Source: Clostridiales bacterium (GTDB lineage: Bacteria; Bacillota; Clostridia; Lachnospirales; Lachnospiraceae). From it: DNA of 31,803 nt. The translations under genes were made by a program, and so were the position numbers. The stretch covers positions 1 through 31,803 of the forward strand of contig JAHAJA010000045.1 in NCBI GenBank assembly GCA_018372435.1, read 5' to 3'. The notes beneath the pieces are model-generated. The model searched no databases. It had not been told where the DNA came from and saw only the letters and a program-made list of their open reading frames with translations. Positions 22,570 to 31,801 of the stretch are shown here, piece by piece; the first letter of the stretch is position 1, and the number at the start of each line of letters is the position of its first letter.

Positions 22570-23310
22570 ATGAAGCGTATTAAATTAGTGATTGCTTATG
22601 ATGGAACGAAATATTGCGGATGGCAAATACAACCTAATGGAATTACAGTAGAAGAGGTTATTAACAAGCAACTAACGAAGTTACTTGATGAGGATATAGA
22701 GATTATTGGATCAAGTAGAACGGATTCGGGGGTACATGCACTTGGCAATGTAGCAGTTTTTGACACAGAAACAAGAATACCTGCAGATAAGATAGCCTAT
22801 GCACTAAATCAGCGATTACCAAAGGATATTGTAATTCAATCTTCCAGTGAAGTGCCTCTTGATTTTCATCCTAGATATCATAAGAGCTGCAAGACTTACG
22901 AATATAAGATATTAAATCGAGAATTTTCGATTCCAACAATGCGTTTATACTATCACTTTGTATATAAGAAGCTAGATACGGATAAGATGCAGGAAGCAGC
23001 TAATTATCTGGTAGGGGAACATGATTTTAAGAGTTTTTGTTCCACAAAGATACAAGTAAAAAGTACGGTAAGAACTATTTATAGTCTTGATGTAATATGT
23101 AAAGGCGATGAGGTAATCCTACGTGTTTGTGGTAATGGATTTTTATATAATATGGTAAGAATCATTGCTGGAACACTAATTAATGTAGGATTAGGCATCA
23201 TAGAGCCTAGTAAGATACCTAAGGTTTTAGAGTCTGAAGAACGTGTGAAAGTAGGTCCTAATGCTCCTGCACATGGACTAACACTTGTGAATATTGAATT
23301 TAAAGAGTAA
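22570..23310 (+). CDS. truA: tRNA pseudouridine(38-40) synthase TruA
   Basis: Converts uridines 38-40 in the anticodon arm of many tRNAs to pseudouridine. The 246-residue product has normal length. The catalytic aspartate is D52 in SSRTDSGVHALG; the Y10-D11-G12 start and GNGFLYNMVRIIAGTL near residues 190-205 are also typical. AGGAG at 22554-22558 lies 11 nt before the ATG. It is last in the ecf operon, separated by a 113-nt gap without clear signals. In many Firmicutes rplM and rpsI follow; here a strong terminator does. Confidence 0.96.
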   Translation: MKRIKLVIAYDGTKYCGWQIQPNGITVEEVINKQLTKLLDEDIEIIGSSRTDSGVHALGNVAVFDTETRIPADKIAYALNQRLPKDIVIQSSSEVPLDFHPRYHKSCKTYEYKILNREFSIPTMRLYYHFVYKKLDTDKMQEAANYLVGEHDFKSFCSTKIQVKSTVRTIYSLDVICKGDEVILRVCGNGFLYNMVRIIAGTLINVGLGIIEPSKIPKVLESEERVKVGPNAPAHGLTLVNIEFKE

Positions 23311-23361
23311 ATAGAGCTGCTGTGGTTCAAAGATAAAATTGAACTACAGCAGCTCTATTTT
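23311..23361 (+). terminator. Strong terminator after truA
   Basis: AGAGCTGCTGTGGTTCAA (23313-23330) pairs with its 3' partner at 23339-23356: 18 bp with one G-U, plus AT pairs outside, followed by ATTTTCGATTTT. The stem is symmetrical with flanking A and T tracts, so it could serve both strands. Confidence 0.9.
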
Positions 23362-23682
23362 CGATTTTATCAAATTGGATTAGGAAATCTATACTTTGAT
23401 ATCAGTAATAGAATAATAGTTTGTGATAGTGACAGAAAACGTTTAAGTAATCTATGGTACTTGAAATAGTATTAAGGCTATATTTTAAGTATAAATAGAT
23501 AAATTAATGGGAATATATTGTAAGAAATGTATAATATTATAATTGGAAAATATATGATATAATGAGCATATGATAAAACATTACGAAAAAAGCATAAAAT
23601 TATAATGTAATTTGATGTATGTTTACTCGGATGCAAAGTGAGAAATTTACTAGTAGGGGATTAAAAGGGAGGAAGGATGATT
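23362..23682 (+). promoter_or_regulatory. Gap upstream of the first chemotaxis receptor
   Basis: No gene. TATAAT at 23558-23563 may be a -10 box, but the hexamer 17 bp upstream (TATTAT) is poor. I looked for a flagellar-type (SigD) promoter of the TAAA-N15-GCCGATAT kind and found none that was clear. Confidence 0.3.
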
Positions 23683-25389
23683 ATGAAAGTATCGTTAAGA
23701 AGCAAAATTACATTCTTAGTGTTACTGCCAACTATAGCGGTAGGCTTAGCTGCTATGATTACAAGTACGAATATTGTTACTAAAATAATTAACAGGGAAA
23801 TTAAGAATCAGCTTAATGCAGCTTCTATGGTAGGTATTGAGCATTATCAGAATGGAAATACGGCTGATTATTATATGAATGTTAGGGGCATTCTTTATAA
23901 AGGAGTAGTACAAATAACGGATGATTCTTCAATTGTTGACCGAATTAAAGAGTATTCGGGTATTGAGGCAACTTTTTTCTATGGTGATTCACGATATGCT
24001 ACAACATGGAAAGGCGAAAACGGAAATCAGATGTTAGATACGAAGTTGGATTCAGATGTCTATGAAAAAGTGTACAATCAAGGAGAAACTTACTTTCTAA
24101 CGGATACAACAATTGATGGGGTGAATTATTATGCTTACTATCAACCAGTTAAACAGCCAAGCTCAGGTGAAGTTGTAGGGTGTTTCTTTACTGGTAAGCC
24201 ATCAAATCAAGTAAAAAGTCAAATTGATCAAATTCGCAAGCAGGTATTTCTCATTACATTAGTTATAATCGTCATCTCTATGATACTTGCTTCTGTAATG
24301 TTATGGGTTATTATTAAGTCCCTTAAAAAGTCAGTTAAAGATTTAGGTGCGGTTGCAGAAGGTGAACTTGCTATATCCGACCAAACAAAACAAATAAAAA
24401 AGACAGATGAAATCTCTGAGATAGCGATTACTACGGTCAAACTAAGAGAAGCGTTACGTAATGTGATTGGAGAAATCATGGAGTCAATTGATTTAGTGAA
24501 GGAATCATCAGAAAAATTAAGTGTGACGGCAGATAAAACCCAGGAAACTACGGAGGTTGTAAAAAGAGCCGTTAATGATATCTCAAAAGGAGCCATGGCG
24601 CAAGCAGAAGAGACAACTACTGCCAATACACATGTTGTGGAGATGGGAAATTACATAGCGAACACAGTATCAGATGTGAATCAGTTAACTTCAAAAGCAA
24701 GTGCAATGAACGAATCAAGTATGGAGGCTATTGATATTCTTGGAGAGCTGCAGGATATCAATATGCAGACCAAAGATGCTATTGATATGATTTATAGCCA
24801 GACGAATACAACCAATCTATCAGCACAAAAGATTAGAGAAGCAACGAACATTATTACAGATATCGCAGAAGAAACCAATCTATTGTCACTGAATGCAAGT
24901 ATCGAAGCTGCAAGAGCAGGGGAACAAGGACGAGGATTTGCTGTTGTTGCTTCACAGATACAGAAGTTGGCGGAACAATCTGATAAATCTGCTAAGGATA
25001 TTCAAGCAATCATAAGTATGCTACTTAAGGATTCCAATCAGGCTGTGCAAACAATGGAAGTGGTTAAGGATACAATTCAAAAGCAGAGTGAAAAAGTTGA
25101 AGTTAGTAGAATTAAAGTGGATAGTGTTAATAGTGGAATTAAGAACTTTACAGAGGGCATTAATGAAATAAGAAAACGTACAAACAAACTAGATAAAGAA
25201 AGAACTCACATAGTGGATATCGTGCAGAATCTAACTGCAATTGCACAACAAAATGCAGCAAGTGCAGAAGAAACATCAACATCTACTGCAGAGTTATCTA
25301 TTACGATGGTAGAAGTCGCTGATGCAATCGACTTATTAAAGAGAATTACAAAAAAATTAAGTACAGAGGTTGAAATCTTCCATATGTAA
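23683..25389 (+). CDS. Methyl-accepting chemotaxis protein with extracytoplasmic Cache-type sensor, copy 1
   Basis: A transmembrane chemoreceptor that signals to CheA through CheW. The product has 568 residues from this ATG: first helix about 8-28, extracytoplasmic sensor about 30-185 with a PAS-like single-Cache pattern (SGIEATFFYGDSRYATTW, then YYAYYQPVKQPSSGEVVGCFF), second helix about 187-213, a HAMP linker to about 265, and the signalling domain with hairpin tip EETNLLSLNASIEAARAGEQ at about 396-415. An ATG six bases upstream (23677) is possible, but alignment with the neighbour and equal length favour 23683. GGGAGG lies upstream. Ligand unknown. Confidence 0.92.
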   Translation: MKVSLRSKITFLVLLPTIAVGLAAMITSTNIVTKIINREIKNQLNAASMVGIEHYQNGNTADYYMNVRGILYKGVVQITDDSSIVDRIKEYSGIEATFFYGDSRYATTWKGENGNQMLDTKLDSDVYEKVYNQGETYFLTDTTIDGVNYYAYYQPVKQPSSGEVVGCFFTGKPSNQVKSQIDQIRKQVFLITLVIIVISMILASVMLWVIIKSLKKSVKDLGAVAEGELAISDQTKQIKKTDEISEIAITTVKLREALRNVIGEIMESIDLVKESSEKLSVTADKTQETTEVVKRAVNDISKGAMAQAEETTTANTHVVEMGNYIANTVSDVNQLTSKASAMNESSMEAIDILGELQDINMQTKDAIDMIYSQTNTTNLSAQKIREATNIITDIAEETNLLSLNASIEAARAGEQGRGFAVVASQIQKLAEQSDKSAKDIQAIISMLLKDSNQAVQTMEVVKDTIQKQSEKVEVSRIKVDSVNSGIKNFTEGINEIRKRTNKLDKERTHIVDIVQNLTAIAQQNAASAEETSTSTAELSITMVEVADAIDLLKRITKKLSTEVEIFHM

Positions 25390-25435
25390 AGAAAAAGGCA
25401 CTATTTTTATTATAAAAAATAGTGTCTTTTTCTAA
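25390..25435 (+). terminator. Terminator after the first chemotaxis receptor
   Basis: The arms at 25390-25408 and 25415-25432 pair almost fully: AGAAAAAGGCACT with AGTGTCTTTTTCT, one G-U, and CTATTTTT with AAAAATAG. The poly-A and poly-T ends lie within the stem, so it could act in both directions. Confidence 0.85.
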
Positions 25436-25620
25436 GGAAATATTTATAGTTATAAACAAATATTAATTGTTGAAATAATATATAATTTAGATTATTGAAG
25501 TGATAGTAATTGTTGGATATGATCATGATAATCAGATTAGCACTAGTAATTAACATAAAATACCAAGTAAAAGTTGTAACAAATGTCATAATTAGAAGGT
25601 TTTGGATAAGGTTTTTGTAT

Positions 25621-25650
25621 TTGGAATTCATATTTTCCCTATGGTATACT
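25621..25650 (+). promoter_or_regulatory. Possible extended -10 promoter of the second chemotaxis receptor
   Basis: TATACT (25645-25650) with a TG two bases upstream makes an extended -10 box; TTGGAA (25621-25626) is 18 bp upstream. The start would be near 25657. Together with the terminator at 25390-25435, this suggests that the two receptor genes are transcribed separately. Confidence 0.5.
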
Positions 25651-25692
25651 TATTTTAATTAATAATAAGCGGAAGAAAAGGGAGGACTAGGA

Positions 25693-27399
25693 ATGAAATT
25701 TACGTTGCGAAAAAAGATAACCTGTATGGCTATGATTCCTATATTGATAGTAGGTATATCAGTATTAATGGCAAGCACAAGCAGTGTTACAACGATGGTA
25801 AACAAAGAAATTAAGAACCAGTTAAATGCGGCTGCTATGGTAGGAATAAAACATTATCAAGACGATAGCACGGCAGATTATTATCTAGATACTAATAATA
25901 TCCTATATAAGGGAGTCGTCCCGATTGATGGCAACAACACAGTTGTAGAGATGATTAAATCATATTCTGGAATTGATGCAACTTTCTTCTTTGGTGGTAC
26001 TAGAATTGCAACTACCATAAAAGATAAAAACGGAACGTTACTTATTGGTACTACTATGGGCGAAGAAGCATACGATCAAGTATACAATAAGGGTGAAACA
26101 TATTTTACTAAGAATTCAGAATTAGGCGGTGAGCCATACTATGGATATTACATACCAATTACACAGCCAAGTACGGGCGAAATCGTTGCTTGTTTCTTTA
26201 CTGGAAAACCTACGAAAGAAGTCACTTCCCAGATCAATAAGATGACAATTAAGATTTTGATAATCATGGTAGGTGTAAGTATACTAACGATGATTGTTGT
26301 ATCGATAGTAATTAACATAATCATAAAAGCTTTGAAGAAAACAATGAAACAGTTAGAAGCGGTTTCAAAAGGTGATCTTAGTGCTGTAGAATTCAAGAAG
26401 TCAATTAAGAAAAGTGATGAAATCTCAGAAATTGCCTTGTCGACTATGGACTTAAGACAATCTCTTCGCGGTGTAATTGGGCAGATCGGAACATCAGTAA
26501 GGGGATTAAAAGAAGCTTCCATTAAACTGAGTAATACAGCTAAGACGACACAGAATACAATGGAAATTGTTGAACGTGCAGTGAATGATATCTCTAGAGG
26601 TGCAATGGCACAAGCAGAAGAGACTACGGAAGCTAATGATCATGTAATGGTGATGGGAAGGCATATTCAAGATACCGTTGATCATGTGAACCAGTTGAAT
26701 GATCATGCTACAGTGATGCGAGAATCTGGTGAAGAGGCACTTGTAGTTTTAGAAGAATTACGTTCAACGAATAATCAGACCAGAGATGCTATTAAGATAA
26801 TTCATAATCAAACCAATACAACGAATCTATCAGCACAAAAGATTAGAGAGGCTACCAATATCATTACGGACATTGCGGAGGAAACCAATCTATTATCACT
26901 AAATGCAAGTATCGAGGCAGCAAGAGCAGGGGAACAAGGTAAAGGCTTTGCAGTTGTAGCAGCGCAGATTCAAAAGTTAGCAGAGCAATCAGATCGATCG
27001 GCAAAGGAGATCCAGAGTATTATTGTTGCCTTACTGAATGATTCAAACAAGGCGGTTGAAACGATGAATGATGTAACTGATATTATTGCTAAGCAGAGTG
27101 AGAAGGTCGAAATCAGTAAGAATAAGGTAGACAGCGTTAATGACGGAATTCGAACATTTACAGATGGGATTATAGAGATTAGAGAAAGAAGTATGAAGTT
27201 AGATCATGAGAGGACACGTATAGTAGATGCAGTTCAAAGTCTAACAGCGATAGCACAGCAAAATGCAGCAAGTACGCAAGAAACATCTGCATCAACGGGG
27301 GAATTAACTGGTACGATGAGGGATGTAGCAGATGCAGTTGAAACATTACAAAAGATATCAGAGACGCTAACAAAGGAAGTGGAGATATTCAAGTTGTAG
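25693..27399 (+). CDS. Methyl-accepting chemotaxis protein with extracytoplasmic Cache-type sensor, copy 2
   Basis: Paralogue of the preceding gene with identical length (568) and architecture: helix 1 about 8-28, sensor about 30-185, helix 2 about 185-211, HAMP, and a signalling domain with the same tip EETNLLSLNASIEAARAGEQ. The sensors share the pattern NQLNAA.MVGI.HYQ near the membrane but differ in the pocket half (FFGGTRIATTIKDKNGT here). Signalling-domain DNA is highly conserved, including 26 identical bases near 24819-24844 and 26827-26852. GGGAGG is 7 nt before the ATG. Ligands could differ; no evidence either way. Confidence 0.92.
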   Translation: MKFTLRKKITCMAMIPILIVGISVLMASTSSVTTMVNKEIKNQLNAAAMVGIKHYQDDSTADYYLDTNNILYKGVVPIDGNNTVVEMIKSYSGIDATFFFGGTRIATTIKDKNGTLLIGTTMGEEAYDQVYNKGETYFTKNSELGGEPYYGYYIPITQPSTGEIVACFFTGKPTKEVTSQINKMTIKILIIMVGVSILTMIVVSIVINIIIKALKKTMKQLEAVSKGDLSAVEFKKSIKKSDEISEIALSTMDLRQSLRGVIGQIGTSVRGLKEASIKLSNTAKTTQNTMEIVERAVNDISRGAMAQAEETTEANDHVMVMGRHIQDTVDHVNQLNDHATVMRESGEEALVVLEELRSTNNQTRDAIKIIHNQTNTTNLSAQKIREATNIITDIAEETNLLSLNASIEAARAGEQGKGFAVVAAQIQKLAEQSDRSAKEIQSIIVALLNDSNKAVETMNDVTDIIAKQSEKVEISKNKVDSVNDGIRTFTDGIIEIRERSMKLDHERTRIVDAVQSLTAIAQQNAASTQETSASTGELTGTMRDVADAVETLQKISETLTKEVEIFKL

Positions 27400-27508
27400 T
27401 GATTGGTGATAGTTAGATAGCTGAATGTGTCCATTAGGAGTAGGTTACTTAATAGACACATTCTGATTCTAAATTGTTTACAAAGGACAAAATATTTTCC
27501 ATAAAGTA

Positions 27509-27537
27509 TTGCAAAATAAAATTCAATCGAGTATAAT
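27509..27537 (+). promoter_or_regulatory. Promoter of tRNA-Gln
   Basis: TTGCAA (27509-27514) and TATAAT (27532-27537), 17 bp apart, about 30 bp before the mature tRNA end. Strong sigma-A match. Confidence 0.85.
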
Positions 27538-27566
27538 TGTTTTTGCTGATATTGAATCGGCAATGA

Positions 27567-27638
27567 TGGGCCATCGCCAAACGGTAAGGCACTGGACTCT
27601 GACTCCAGCATCTCAAGGTTCGAATCCTTGTGGCCCAG
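27567..27638 (+). tRNA. tRNA-Gln (anticodon CUG)
   Basis: A full cloverleaf of 72 nt: acceptor TGGGCCA (27567-27573) with TGGCCCA (27631-27637), discriminator G at 27638; anticodon stem CTGGA/TCCAG (27592-27596/27604-27608) with loop CTCTGAC, so the anticodon is CTG (27599-27601), reading CAG; and a T-loop GGTTCGAATCC. No CCA is encoded. It has its own promoter and terminator. Confidence 0.96.
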
Positions 27639-27657
27639 TATATAGAATAAGAAATTT

Positions 27658-27697
27658 AAGAACAGAGAATGTAGAGATACATGATCTGTTCTTTTTC
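27658..27697 (+). terminator. Terminator of tRNA-Gln
   Basis: AAGAACAGA (27658-27666) pairs with TCTGTTCTT (27685-27693), with ATGTA-GAGA-TACAT nested inside, then a T-rich end to 27697. Confidence 0.85.
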
Positions 27698-28102
27698 TAT
27701 TATTTGTAATCAAATGATTGCGATACATAGTTCACTAAATCAGACAAATTAATCCAATTTATAGCTATTGAATAGAGAATAATGGAGATAAAGTCGAATC
27801 GAGTATAATGTGTAAAATTAAGTACAAGCTGCCAGTCATCTTTACAAAACGTTAGTGTAATGATACAATCAAGATAGCTATTCTAAGATTTTATAAGTAA
27901 ACTTTCGTTCAATGCTAAGGGGGAACAAAAAGTTTAATTATAACAATCTGAACAATAACATTAACAAAAAAACAAGCCAAGGTAAGATACATGTTATTCG
28001 ATGAATGAAGAAGAATGATAATGGCTATAAATAAGTTAACAGGGATGTTACATCTAAGAACTTGTAACATTTCCTTAATTATAAAAAGGAGGATATCTTA
28101 AG
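27698..28102 (+). promoter_or_regulatory. Upstream region of the PFOR gene with promoter candidates and a hairpin
   Basis: The best promoter is TTTACA (27841-27846) with TACAAT (27864-27869), 17-bp spacing and a TG extended -10, giving a leader of about 230 nt. A second -10, TATAAT at 27804-27809, lacks a good -35 but shares 13 bp with the tRNA promoter. Near the gene, ATGTTACA (28045-28052) pairs with TGTAACAT (28063-28070). No gene is seen in the region. Confidence 0.5.
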
Positions 28103-31100
28103 ATGGCAAGAAAAATGAAAACTATGGATGGTAATACTGCAGCAGCACACGTATCGTATGCATTCACAGATGTGGCAGCGATATATCCAATTACTCCATC
28201 TTCACCAATGGCAGATTATACTGACCTTTGGGCTACACAAGGTAGAAAGAACATATTTGGTCAAACTGTAGTTCTTTCAGAGATGCAATCAGAAGCAGGA
28301 GCAGCAGGTGCAGTGCATGGTTCATTAGCAGCGGGTGCACTTACAACTACCTATACAGCATCTCAAGGGTTATTATTAATGATTCCTAATATGTACAAAA
28401 TGGCAGGTGAATTACTGCCTGGTGTTATTAACGTATCTGCACGTACATTAGCAAGTCATGCACTATCTATTTTTGGTGACCATCAAGATATTTATGCATG
28501 TCGTCAAACTGGTTACGCTATGCTATGTTCAAGTAGTGTACAAGAAACAATGGACTTAGGTGCTGTAGCTCATTTAACAGCAATTAAAGGACGCGTTCCT
28601 TTCGTGCACTTCTTTGATGGTTTCCGTACATCTCATGAAATTCAAAAAATTGAAGCATGGGATTATGAAGATTTAAAAGATATGTGTGATATGGATGCAG
28701 TAGATGCATTCCGTCGTCGTGCATTAAATCCAGAACACCCTGTTACTCGTGGTACTGCTCAAAACCCTGATGTTTTCTTCCAAGCAAGAGAAGCAAGCAA
28801 CACATATTATGATGCAGTTCCAGAATTAACTCAACAATATATGGACAAAGTAAACGAAAAGATTGGAACAGACTACAAATTATTCAACTACTATGGTGCT
28901 GCTGATGCAGAACATATTATCGTTGCAATGGGTTCTGTTTGCGAAACAATCGATGAAACAATTGACTACATGATGGCAGCAGGAGCTAAAGTAGGTGTAG
29001 TAAAAGTTCGTTTATACAGACCATTTAGTGCAAAACATTTAATTGATGTAATTCCTGATACAGTAAAACAAATCAGTGTACTTGATAGAACAAAAGAACC
29101 TGGAGCAATTGGTGAGCCATTATATGTAGATGTAATTGCTGCACTTAAAGATTCTAAGTTCCACAATATCCCTGTATTTGGTGGACGTTATGGACTAAGT
29201 TCTAAAGATACAACACCTGCTCAAATTATTGCAGTTTATAAGAATACAGAAAAGAAACAGTTCACAATCGGAATTGTTGATGATGTAACAAACCTTTCAC
29301 TTGATATCACTGAAAATCCAAACACTACACCAGAAAGCACAATTAGCTGTAAATTCTGGGGACTTGGTGCAGATGGTACAGTAGGTGCAAACAAGAACTC
29401 AATCAAGATTATTGGTGACCATACTGACATGTATGCACAAGCATATTTTGATTATGACTCTAAGAAATCAGGTGGTGTTACAATCTCTCACTTACGTTTT
29501 GGTAAGGAAAAGATTAAAGCAACATACCTTATTGATAAAGCAAATTTCGTAGCTTGTCACTGTCCTGCATATGTTAACAAATACAACATGGTTCAAGACT
29601 TAAAAGATGGTGGTACTTTCTTATTGAACTGTAGCTGGACACCAGAAGAGATCGAAAAACATCTTCCTGGACAAGTTAAAGCTTATATTGCAAAACATGG
29701 TATTAAGTTCTATACAATTGATGGTATTCAGATTGGTAAAGAAGTTGGTCTTGGTGGACGTATTAATACAATCCTTCAAGCTGCATTCTTTAAACTTGCT
29801 AAGATTATTCCAACAGAAGAAGCTGTTAAATTCATGAAAGATGCTGCTACTGCAACTTATTCCAAAAAGGGTGATGAAATCGTACGCATGAACCATGAAG
29901 CAATTGACCGCGGTATTACTGGCGTTGTAGAATTCAAGGTACCTGAATCTTGGGCAAATGCTGAAGCAGAAGAAATTCTTGTTAAAGCCGAAGGAAAGAG
30001 AAAAGATGTAGTTGATTATGTAAATTCAATTCAGAATAAAATTAATTCTCAAGATGGTAATAGCTTACCAGTTTCTGCATTCGTTGATTATGTTGATGGT
30101 ACTGCACCAGCAGGTTCGGCAGCATTTGAAAAACGTGGTATTGCTGTAGACGTACCACAATGGAACAAAGACAATTGTATTCAATGTAACTTCTGTTCTT
30201 ATGTGTGTCCACATGCAGTTATCCGTCCTGTTCCAATGACAGAAGAACAAGCTGCAAATGCTCCAGAAGGTGCACCTATGTTAGACATGACAGGAGTTCC
30301 AGGTCATAAATTTGCTATCAGTGTTTCTGTACTTGACTGTACAGGTTGTGGCGCTTGTGTTAATATCTGTCCTGGTAAGAAGGGTGAAAAGGCATTATCC
30401 TTTAAACCAATCGAAACTATGTTAGATCAACAAAAGATGTTCGACTTTGGTGTTCAGCAAGAAGTACCAACTGCAGTTACAGAGAAATTCAAAGAAACTA
30501 CAGTTAAAGGAAGTCAGTTTAAGAAACCTTTACTTGAGTTCTCAGGTGCTTGTGCTGGTTGTGGAGAAACTCCATATGCTAAGTTAGTAACACAATTATT
30601 TGGAGATCGTATGTATATTGCCAATGCTACTGGTTGTTCTTCAATCTGGGGTGGTTCATCACCATCAACTCCTTACACAGTTAACGCTGAAGGTAAAGGA
30701 CCAGCTTGGGCAAACTCTCTATTTGAAGATAATGCAGAGTTTGGTTATGGTATGGCATTAGCACAAAGAGCTATGAGAGCACGTTTAATATCTTCTGTAG
30801 AAGCACTTTCTAAAGTAGTTGACAAAGAAGATGTAAAAGCAGCTTGCGAAAAATATCTTGAAACTAAGAGCAACAGTGGTGCTAATGCAGTTGCATCAAA
30901 AGAATTAATTAATGCATTAGAAGCATGCGATTGCGATAACGCAGACCGCGCAGCTATCTTAAGAGATAAAGATTTCCTATCTAAGAAATCTCAATGGATC
31001 TTCGGTGGTGACGGTTGGGCTTATGATATTGGTTTCGGTGGTTTAGATCATGTAATCGCTAGTGGCGAAAATGTAAACATTCTTGTATTTGATACAGAAG

Positions 31101-31639
31101 TATATTCTAACACAGGTGGACAGTCTTCAAAAGCAACTCCTACAGGTGCGATTGCTCAATTCGCAGCTAATGGTAAAGAAGCTAGGAAGAAAGATCTTGC
31201 AGCTATTGCAATGAGTTACGGTAATGTTTATGTTGCACAAATCGCACAAGGTGCTGATTTCAATCAATGCTTAAAAGCGTTTATTGAAGCAGAAAATTAT
31301 GACGGACCTTCAATCATTATCGCTTACTCACCATGTATCTCTCATGGTATTAAAGGTGGTATGATGGGTGCTCAAAACGAAGAAAAACGTGCAGTACAAG
31401 CAGGTTACTGGCATTTATTCCGTTTTGATCCACGTCTTGCTGATGAAGGAAAGAATCCATTCCAATTAGATTCTAAAGCTCCAACAGCTGACTACAAAGA
31501 ATTCCTTAACAGCGAAGTTCGTTACAGTAGATTATCTCGTTCATATCCTGAAAGAGCGGAATATCTATTTGACAAAGCAGCTAAGGATGCCAAAGAAAAA
31601 TATGAACAATTAGCATACAAAGCTGGCCGTACTGAATAG
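28103..31639 (+). CDS. nifJ: Pyruvate:ferredoxin (flavodoxin) oxidoreductase
   Basis: Oxidatively decarboxylates pyruvate to acetyl-CoA and CO2, reducing ferredoxin; the main pyruvate-dissimilating enzyme of fermenting clostridia. The 1178-residue single-chain form contains all domains in order: pyruvate-binding domain I (YPITPSSPMADYTD near residues 31-44), domains II-III, a 2x[4Fe-4S] ferredoxin domain with C692, C695, C698, C702 and C746, C749, C752, C756, and the thiamine diphosphate domain with the proximal cluster cysteines C817, C820, C845 and C1078 and the GDGWAYDIGFGG and YSNTGGQSSKATP motifs. AAGGAGG lies before the ATG. It is alone, preceded by a long leader. Often named nifJ or porA; no nitrogen-fixation context is visible. 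Confidence 0.97.
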   Translation: MARKMKTMDGNTAAAHVSYAFTDVAAIYPITPSSPMADYTDLWATQGRKNIFGQTVVLSEMQSEAGAAGAVHGSLAAGALTTTYTASQGLLLMIPNMYKMAGELLPGVINVSARTLASHALSIFGDHQDIYACRQTGYAMLCSSSVQETMDLGAVAHLTAIKGRVPFVHFFDGFRTSHEIQKIEAWDYEDLKDMCDMDAVDAFRRRALNPEHPVTRGTAQNPDVFFQAREASNTYYDAVPELTQQYMDKVNEKIGTDYKLFNYYGAADAEHIIVAMGSVCETIDETIDYMMAAGAKVGVVKVRLYRPFSAKHLIDVIPDTVKQISVLDRTKEPGAIGEPLYVDVIAALKDSKFHNIPVFGGRYGLSSKDTTPAQIIAVYKNTEKKQFTIGIVDDVTNLSLDITENPNTTPESTISCKFWGLGADGTVGANKNSIKIIGDHTDMYAQAYFDYDSKKSGGVTISHLRFGKEKIKATYLIDKANFVACHCPAYVNKYNMVQDLKDGGTFLLNCSWTPEEIEKHLPGQVKAYIAKHGIKFYTIDGIQIGKEVGLGGRINTILQAAFFKLAKIIPTEEAVKFMKDAATATYSKKGDEIVRMNHEAIDRGITGVVEFKVPESWANAEAEEILVKAEGKRKDVVDYVNSIQNKINSQDGNSLPVSAFVDYVDGTAPAGSAAFEKRGIAVDVPQWNKDNCIQCNFCSYVCPHAVIRPVPMTEEQAANAPEGAPMLDMTGVPGHKFAISVSVLDCTGCGACVNICPGKKGEKALSFKPIETMLDQQKMFDFGVQQEVPTAVTEKFKETTVKGSQFKKPLLEFSGACAGCGETPYAKLVTQLFGDRMYIANATGCSSIWGGSSPSTPYTVNAEGKGPAWANSLFEDNAEFGYGMALAQRAMRARLISSVEALSKVVDKEDVKAACEKYLETKSNSGANAVASKELINALEACDCDNADRAAILRDKDFLSKKSQWIFGGDGWAYDIGFGGLDHVIASGENVNILVFDTEVYSNTGGQSSKATPTGAIAQFAANGKEARKKDLAAIAMSYGNVYVAQIAQGADFNQCLKAFIEAENYDGPSIIIAYSPCISHGIKGGMMGAQNEEKRAVQAGYWHLFRFDPRLADEGKNPFQLDSKAPTADYKEFLNSEVRYSRLSRSYPERAEYLFDKAAKDAKEKYEQLAYKAGRTE

Positions 31640-31654
31640 ATTTAGGACGGAGGT

Positions 31655-31703
31655 GAATGCAAAATAGTTTGTTGGCTATATGTTTTTCAAACAGATTGCA
31701 TTC
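31655..31703 (+). repeat. Nested inverted repeat just after the PFOR gene
   Basis: GAATGCAA (31655-31662) pairs with TTGCATTC (31696-31703), and within it GTTTG (31667-31671) with CAAAC (31688-31692). There is no T-run after it. It belongs to a structured segment that continues to the window end. Confidence 0.55.
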
Positions 31704-31719
31704 GCACACCAGCAAAAAG

Positions 31720-31801
31720 AACAACCCTACTTCGTTGTAGGTCAAGATTCAGACACGTTGTGTCTGCCCTTGCCCAACAACTCTGGTAAGGTTGTTTTTT
31801 T
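31720..31801 (+). terminator. Multi-hairpin element with terminator at the window edge
   Basis: CCTAC/GTAGG (31726-31730/31737-31741) and CAGACAC-GTT-GTGTCTG (31750-31766) are followed by CCTTGCC/GGTAAGG (31768-31774/31785-31791), then TTGTTTTTTT: an intrinsic terminator. Alternatively AACAACC (31720-31726) could pair with GGTTGTT (31790-31796), closing a branched structure at the expense of the terminator stem. It may be the PFOR 3' end or a leader of the next gene beyond the window. Confidence 0.6.

Noticed and set aside
23362..23682. Flagellar sigma factor promoter for the chemoreceptors
   Set aside because: No TAAA with GCCGATAT-type partner at the right distance was found.
24228..24626. 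Minus-strand frame of 132 codons inside the first chemoreceptor, and similar long antisense frames in rplN, rpsH and nifJ
   Set aside because: They are antisense shadows of clear genes, without translation signals or recognisable domains.
28045..28070. Redox-sensing Rex operator ahead of PFOR
   Set aside because: The palindrome arms ATGTTACA/TGTAACAT are separated by 10 bases and do not match the TTGTTAA-type Rex pattern; it lies well downstream of the promoter.
31657..31740. 27-codon frame after the PFOR gene, possible leader peptide
   Set aside because: The GGAGG is only 3 nt from the ATG, there is no run of one regulatory amino acid, and it overlaps strong RNA stems; mentioned only within the attenuator finding.
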